From positions 310,001 through 374,000 of the forward strand of contig NZ_JAGSOA010000003.1 of the NCBI RefSeq assembly GCF_019754935.1: DNA of 64,000 bases, in the 5' to 3' direction. Every line of letters starts with the position of its first letter. Positions within the stretch are counted from its first letter, which is position 1. The position numbers and the translations under genes are program-made. The stretch is from Corynebacterium parakroppenstedtii (lineage in GTDB: Bacteria; Actinomycetota; Actinomycetes; Mycobacteriales; Mycobacteriaceae). The notes beneath the pieces are model-generated. The model was not told the DNA's origin. It ran no database searches and saw only the letters and a program-made list of their open reading frames with translations. This document shows positions 57,318 through 64,000 of the stretch, one piece after another.

Positions 57318-57749
57318 CTATCCCACGTGAGCTCTTACAACCGTTTCGCTATCCCCACGGAACGCTTTGGAGTATGGGCACATAGCATCGGCTTTCTCTG
57401 CAAGCTCACGTGCTTGATCATCAGAAACACCGAAAAGAGTCACATCTAGCGTGGCGCTAATCTTGAAACCGCCGTCTTTGTCATCCTTTACCAACGAGCA
57501 CTCAACGGCGACTTCTGGAGCCTTGCTCACATCGACACCACTCTGTTTCGTGATCATCTGGAGTGCACTGTTGAAACAGGCGGCCCACCCCGCTGCGACC
57601 AGCTGTTCAGGGTTAGTCCCGTCACCAGACCCTCCCATCTCCTTCGGAGGGCGAACGTCCAAATCAATATGGCCGTCATCGCTAGCTACGTGGCCATCCC
57701 GGCCACCACCAGTTGAAGTTACGCGTGCGGTATATAAAGCGTCAGACAT
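57318..57749 (-). CDS. ohr: Organic hydroperoxide resistance protein
   Basis: A 143-residue OsmC/Ohr peroxidase that reduces organic hydroperoxides. Both redox cysteines are present: Cys58 (AACFNSAL) and Cys124 (MCPYSKAF). The N-terminal SDALYTARVTSTGGGRDG is the standard Ohr start. I chose ATG 57749, four bases after AGGAG; the frame is open to 57788. Downstream of katA in the same orientation, giving a peroxide-defence pair. No OhrR gene is nearby. Confidence 0.92.
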   Translation of the reverse strand: MSDALYTARVTSTGGGRDGHVASDDGHIDLDVRPPKEMGGSGDGTNPEQLVAAGWAACFNSALQMITKQSGVDVSKAPEVAVECSLVKDDKDGGFKISATLDVTLFGVSDDQARELAEKADAMCPYSKAFRGDSETVVRAHVG

Positions 57750-57796
57750 ACAACTCCTAACATCGTCGTCAGTATGAAACACCACCAACGGTACGC

Positions 57797-57842
57797 GGAA
57801 ACCCCGATCTCTTCACCCACGTGAAAGCAAGATCGGGGTTTT
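57797..57842. terminator. Bidirectional terminator between katA and ohr
   Basis: A perfect 12-bp stem AAACCCCGATCT / AGATCGGGGTTT (57797-57808, 57828-57839) with a T-run on the plus strand and TTT on the minus strand. It would limit katA readthrough into ohr. Confidence 0.75.
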
Positions 57843-57895
57843 TCGCTACAATTGATCACGCTACACAGTAAAACTGGAGGTCCGAATTATGCGGA

Positions 57896-59557
57896 TTATG
57901 CCTGCTGAGAGGCAGTAAAACGCTTTTCGACTTCTGCACCCAACCATTCATCAACGTGAGTCCAATAATTAAAAGCCTGCTTAGCGACCTGGTCGGACAC
58001 GCCAGCCATCGCCCCAACAATGTTGTTCGCCAGACGATCACGGGCGGCATCATCCATGACGTCGCGAACGAGGGCCCCAGCCTGGGAGAAATCATCGTCC
58101 TCCGGGTGACGGACATAAGCACCGCGAGTTAAATCGCCGCCATAGTTGTCGTCCCAGAGTCCGAGTTCTTCAGCTGCGCCTAAGCCAGACTCCTGACCGC
58201 GCCCAAAACCGTACTTCGACTCACCGGGAGCAATGTCGCTCTGCACCGTACCGGTGCCCTCTGCGTCGGTACCGTCGACGTCCATGTACCCACCGCCACG
58301 TTCAAAGCGGTTCGGCGAATACGTCGGCTCAGAAGCCGGCGGGAAGTCGTACACAGCGGCGCCATCTTTGGCGTAGCTATTCACCGGGCACACTGGCTTA
58401 TTAACCGGAATTTGGTCAGCATTCACACCGAGGCGGTAACGCTTCGCATCGGCGTAAGCGAAGGCCCGGGAGAGCAGCATCTTATCCGGCGACAGTCCGA
58501 TCCCAGGGACCAGATTCGACGGCTCAAATGCCGCGGATTCAATCTGCGCAAAGAAGTTCTCCGGGTTCCGGTTCAGCGTGAAGTGCCCAACTGGAATCAG
58601 CGGATAGTCTTTTTGGCTCCACGTCTTCGTCAAATCGAACGGGTTGACCTTGTAGCCAGCAGCTTCCTCCAGGGGCATGATCTGCACCTTGACGTCCCAC
58701 GTCGGGTAGTCACCGCGCTCGATTGCCGCGTACAGATCCTCGCGGTGGCTGTCAGCATCTTCGCCGACCAGTTTCGCGGCTTCCTCGTCGGTAAGGAAGT
58801 CCCATCCCTGGCGGGTCTTGAAGTGGTACTTGATCCAGAACCGCTCCCCTTTAGCGTTGATCCACTGGTAGGTGTGGGAGCCGAAGCCGTCCATATTGCG
58901 GAAGGTCTTCGGGATTCCCCGGTCGCCCATCAAGTAGGTCACCTGGTGTGCGCTCTCTGGGGTGCGCGTCCAGAAGTCCCAGCGCATGTCGGCATCAATC
59001 GTGCCGCGCCCCGCGAGACGCTTCTGGGAGCGGATGAAGTCCGGGAATTTGATTCCATCCCGGAAGAAGAAAATCGGGGTGTTATTGCCAACGAGGTCGT
59101 AATTGCCCTCATTGGTGTAGAACTTCAAGGCAAAGCCACGAACATCGCGCCAAGCGTCCGGGCTACCTTTCTCTCCGGCGACGGTCGAGAAACGGGCGAG
59201 CATGGGCGTGACACGCCCCGGCTGGAACAGATCCGCCTTCGTGTACTGCGATACGTCTTCCGTGATAGTGAGCTCACCGAATGCGCCGGACCCCTTCGCG
59301 TGGACAACACGCTCTGGAATCCGCTCACGGTTGAAGTGCGCCAATTTTTCCACCAGCGACACATCGTGTAAGGCGATGGGACCTTCACGCCCTACCGTCA
59401 CACTGTGTTCCTCAGATGCGTTCGGAGCGCCGTTAACCCGGGTTGAGATGCTCCGCCCATCGGCTTGCGGGGCGCCATGCCCGGTGACGGGACACACTCC
59501 GCGTTGTGCAACATCGTCCGAGGTAAAACGCTGATCGTGCGAACTATCGTTCGACAT
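57896..59557 (-). CDS. katA: Catalase (haem, small-subunit clade)
   Basis: Dismutates hydrogen peroxide. The 553-residue protein has the active-site His in [12 protein letters not shown], the Asn in [14 protein letters not shown] and the haem-ligand Tyr in [16 protein letters not shown]. The length is somewhat above the typical 480-500 because of a C-terminal extension. GGAGG lies four bases before the ATG. Confidence 0.96.
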   Translation of the reverse strand: MSNDSSHDQRFTSDDVAQRGVCPVTGHGAPQADGRSISTRVNGAPNASEEHSVTVGREGPIALHDVSLVEKLAHFNRERIPERVVHAKGSGAFGELTITEDVSQYTKADLFQPGRVTPMLARFSTVAGEKGSPDAWRDVRGFALKFYTNEGNYDLVGNNTPIFFFRDGIKFPDFIRSQKRLAGRGTIDADMRWDFWTRTPESAHQVTYLMGDRGIPKTFRNMDGFGSHTYQWINAKGERFWIKYHFKTRQGWDFLTDEEAAKLVGEDADSHREDLYAAIERGDYPTWDVKVQIMPLEEAAGYKVNPFDLTKTWSQKDYPLIPVGHFTLNRNPENFFAQIESAAFEPSNLVPGIGLSPDKMLLSRAFAYADAKRYRLGVNADQIPVNKPVCPVNSYAKDGAAVYDFPPASEPTYSPNRFERGGGYMDVDGTDAEGTGTVQSDIAPGESKYGFGRGQESGLGAAEELGLWDDNYGGDLTRGAYVRHPEDDDFSQAGALVRDVMDDAARDRLANNIVGAMAGVSDQVAKQAFNYWTHVDEWLGAEVEKRFTASQQA

Positions 59558-59761
59558 GGATCCTCCTTCTCATGTGGCGGGCTCATGTCGTCGTCATTCA
59601 GGGGTGAAGAGCCCACCAGTGGTGTGTTACATGTTTAACTGTACCCTATTAAAGTTCTTTCCGCCTAGAGGTTTTTAAGATTAATATGGGGTGAATCCAT
59701 AGCCTTCCTACAGACCCCTGGTAGAAGTGACTTTCTCACTCACATTGGTAAGGTGAATACC
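59558..59761 (+). promoter_or_regulatory. Divergent katA / sigC promoter region
   Basis: About 200 bases between divergent genes. It must carry both promoters. The segment 59635-59690 is AT-rich. No clear palindrome identified. Confidence 0.4.
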
Positions 59762-60370
59762 GTGACAAGACATGACAAGGACGACGCACGCGTCACAGCA
59801 TTAGCTCTCCGTGCCGGCCAGGGGGATCGGGCCGCGCTCACCGAGTTCATCCGACGTACCCAAAGGGACGTCTGGCGTCTCCTTGCTCACCTTGCAGACA
59901 CAGACCGCGCCGACGACCTCACCCAAGAGACCTATCTGCGCATCATCTCTGCATTGCCGACGTTTGCGGGCCGCTCGAGCGCCCGCACGTGGCTGCTCTC
60001 GGTTGCACGTCGGGTGTGGGTGGATAGCGTCCGGCACGACATGGCTCGTCCGCGCTCCACCGGGACAGAATGGGAAACGGTGGCTGATCAACACACGGCG
60101 ACGAATACTGCCGCCAGCAGTTCCTGGTCGGACTGGGTCGACGTGCAGCTCCTCATGGAGAATTTAGACCCCGACCGTCGAGAAGCGCTCATCCTGACGC
60201 AAGTCTTGGGATACACCTACGACGAAGCAGCGACGATCGTCGGTGTTCGTGTGGGAACAATCAGGTCGCGGGTAGCTCGGGCACGTGCTGACCTGATCGA
60301 CGCAACATCAAACCACGCAGCGAAAAAGCACCGTCACCTCAGCGCTGTGCAGGAACGCGCACACGGATAA
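59762..60370 (+). CDS. sigC: ECF sigma factor, SigC-like
   Basis: A 202-residue extracytoplasmic-function sigma factor. Region 2 contains LAHLADTDRADDLTQETYLR and FAGRSSARTWLLSVARR; region 4 contains EALILTQVLGYTYDEAATIVGVRVGTIRSRVARA, shown here as GYTYDEAATIVGV and GTIRSRVARAR. These match mycobacterial SigC very closely. In Corynebacterium glutamicum SigC controls the cytochrome bd branch. I chose GTG 59762 (AAGG eight bases upstream) over GTG 59753. No anti-sigma gene is adjacent. Confidence 0.88.
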   Translation: MTRHDKDDARVTALALRAGQGDRAALTEFIRRTQRDVWRLLAHLADTDRADDLTQETYLRIISALPTFAGRSSARTWLLSVARRVWVDSVRHDMARPRSTGTEWETVADQHTATNTAASSSWSDWVDVQLLMENLDPDRREALILTQVLGYTYDEAATIVGVRVGTIRSRVARARADLIDATSNHAAKKHRHLSAVQERAHG

Positions 60371-60420
60371 GCCCCAGTCGCACGCAAAAGCTGGTGCAGA
60401 ACTCCCCAAATCTCCTCACC

Positions 60421-60447
60421 CGCCCCACACAGGTGGGGCGAGTTCCT
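60421..60447. terminator. Bidirectional terminator between sigC and asd
   Basis: CGCCCCAC (60421-60428) pairs with GTGGGGCG (60433-60440) across an ACAG loop; AGTTCCTTTA follows. It lies between convergent genes. Confidence 0.72.
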
Positions 60448-62945
<2,498 letters not shown>

Positions 62946-63075
62946 CGGGTTCTGCCTTTCCTCATCCGCTCTGGCCTCGTGACGGAACCATCATGGATAT
63001 GAAACCATCAACAACCGACACGACACGTGTGGCCTTGAGGATACCTCAACCATCGAGCAGCTAAATTGATGGGCG

Positions 63076-63924
63076 ATGCATAACAACGCCCTTGCTATCC
63101 TTTTCGCCCTCGCCTCCGCGCTGACGATCGCGTGGGGCACTGTCGTTCGTCACCGAATAGCAGAAGAAGTACCTAATGACGACGACGGCGGCGCGCCCAT
63201 TTTAACCGTGATTACCAAACCTCTGTGGTGGGCGGGCACGTTCTGTGCGCTGGGTGGATACGGCCTGCAAGTCATCGCGTTGGCCTTCGGAACACTGCTG
63301 GTAGTGCAGCCCATTCTCGTGTTATCGCTCATGTTTACGCTCCCGCTGTCCGCGCGGTATGACGGGCGTCGGGTGTCTTTATCGGAAATGACATGGGCAG
63401 GCCTCCTCACGGCGGCGGTCGCCATTCTGGTGATCCTCGGCCGTCCCATCCCCGGGGGGACGCACCCCTCACTAATGACGTGGATTCTTGCCGTCACGAC
63501 AGGAATCGTGGTGCTCACCGCTATCGACAGATTTGCCTACCGTCAGATTCGGCGTGAACAAGCATTACTTCTTGGAGTGGTCACGGGTGCTGTGTTCGGA
63601 TACGTCGCTGTGTTTTCCAAAGCTGCGATTGACGTCTTTGTTCAAGACGGAATTGTCGGAGGGCTTCTTGCCTGGCAAACTTATGCCCTCATCATCGGAG
63701 CGACCATCGGAACAGCCGTCCAACAATCGTCGTTCAATGCAGGCGCGCTGAAGAATTCGTTGCCAGCGATGACCATCACAGAACCTATTGTCGCGTTTAG
63801 CTTGGGCTACATCGTGTTGGGCGAATCTTTCCAAGTCCACGGCATGGGATGGATAGTCATGGCCATCGCCCTCGTTGTCATGATTGTGTCCACCACAGTG
63901 CTATCCCGCAAAGGCGTCGATTAG
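63076..63924 (+). CDS. DMT-superfamily membrane transporter
   Basis: A 282-residue protein with about nine hydrophobic segments, two EamA-like halves, and the loop EPIVAFSLGYIVLGESF that is typical of drug/metabolite transporters. Substrate unknown. It is divergent from lysC. The ribosome site before ATG 63076 is weak. The stop codon lies inside a 21-bp tandem duplication. Confidence 0.75.
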   Translation: MHNNALAILFALASALTIAWGTVVRHRIAEEVPNDDDGGAPILTVITKPLWWAGTFCALGGYGLQVIALAFGTLLVVQPILVLSLMFTLPLSARYDGRRVSLSEMTWAGLLTAAVAILVILGRPIPGGTHPSLMTWILAVTTGIVVLTAIDRFAYRQIRREQALLLGVVTGAVFGYVAVFSKAAIDVFVQDGIVGGLLAWQTYALIIGATIGTAVQQSSFNAGALKNSLPAMTITEPIVAFSLGYIVLGESFQVHGMGWIVMAIALVVMIVSTTVLSRKGVD

Positions 63925-63957
63925 TCGGCAGATCTAGTCGATTAGTCGACAGATCTA
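63916..63957 (+). repeat. 21-bp tandem duplication at the transporter stop
   Basis: Two copies of GTCGATTAGTCGRCAGATCT plus A (63916-63936 and 63937-63957) differ at one base. The first includes the codons Val-Asp-stop of the transporter. Confidence 0.85.
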
Positions 63958-64000
63958 TTTGTCATAATCCCTCACACACTGAGTAACCGTGCTACGGTCT

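Overview
The window looks like a chromosomal segment of a Corynebacterium. It carries the arabinogalactan genes glfT2 and glf, a SigC-type sigma factor beside lysC-asd, a GuaB1 protein, and a gene order (glfT2, glf, HAD/acyltransferase pair, serS, septum-formation protein, small zinc metallopeptidase) that parallels M. tuberculosis Rv3808c, Rv3809c, Rv3813c-3816c and Rv3834c-3836. Nothing seen settles the species. No IS, prophage, rRNA or CRISPR was recognised; the regional oddities are lineage-specific genes inserted between conserved blocks.

0-18 kb: the 5' part of glfT2 (minus), then a membrane-anchored esterase with a coupled 44-residue membrane protein, facing a GlcNAc/glucose-type PTS permease across six contiguous 11-bp repeats. 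Next is a choline-to-glycine-betaine module (betB, betT, divergent betA) and a minus-strand operon galM - Na+/sugar symporter - small membrane protein - galT - galK - glf, which joins galactose uptake and Leloir activation to UDP-galactofuranose for the cell wall.

17.7-36 kb: two related HAD phosphatases, one fused to a PlsC-type acyltransferase; the glpD-glpF-glpK glycerol operon; two tandemly duplicated secreted monoacylglycerol-lipase-like proteins; serS and the conserved septum/metallopeptidase pair; then a class III aminotransferase, an SDR, a gamma-carbonic-anhydrase-like protein and a small membrane protein. Secreted lipases followed by glycerol uptake fit growth on host acylglycerols.

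36.3-44.3 kb: the most distinctive block, three PapA-type HxxxD acyltransferases, one GT1 glycosyltransferase and one 14-TM DHA2 exporter. I infer synthesis and export of an acylated glycolipid.

44.3-64 kb: an unknown coiled-coil membrane protein, three tRNA genes (Ser-CGA, Arg-ACG, Ser-GCT), tadA and its partner, tyrA, guaB1, an OPT transporter, an unusual PLSG-repeat protein, pat, a run of four very small signal-less proteins around one secreted protein (porin-like or surface peptides, inferred), then ohr, katA, sigC, asd, lysC and a DMT transporter. Across the window, several ordinary enzymes carry acidic Ala/Ser/Thr/Asp-rich inserts inside otherwise conserved domains.
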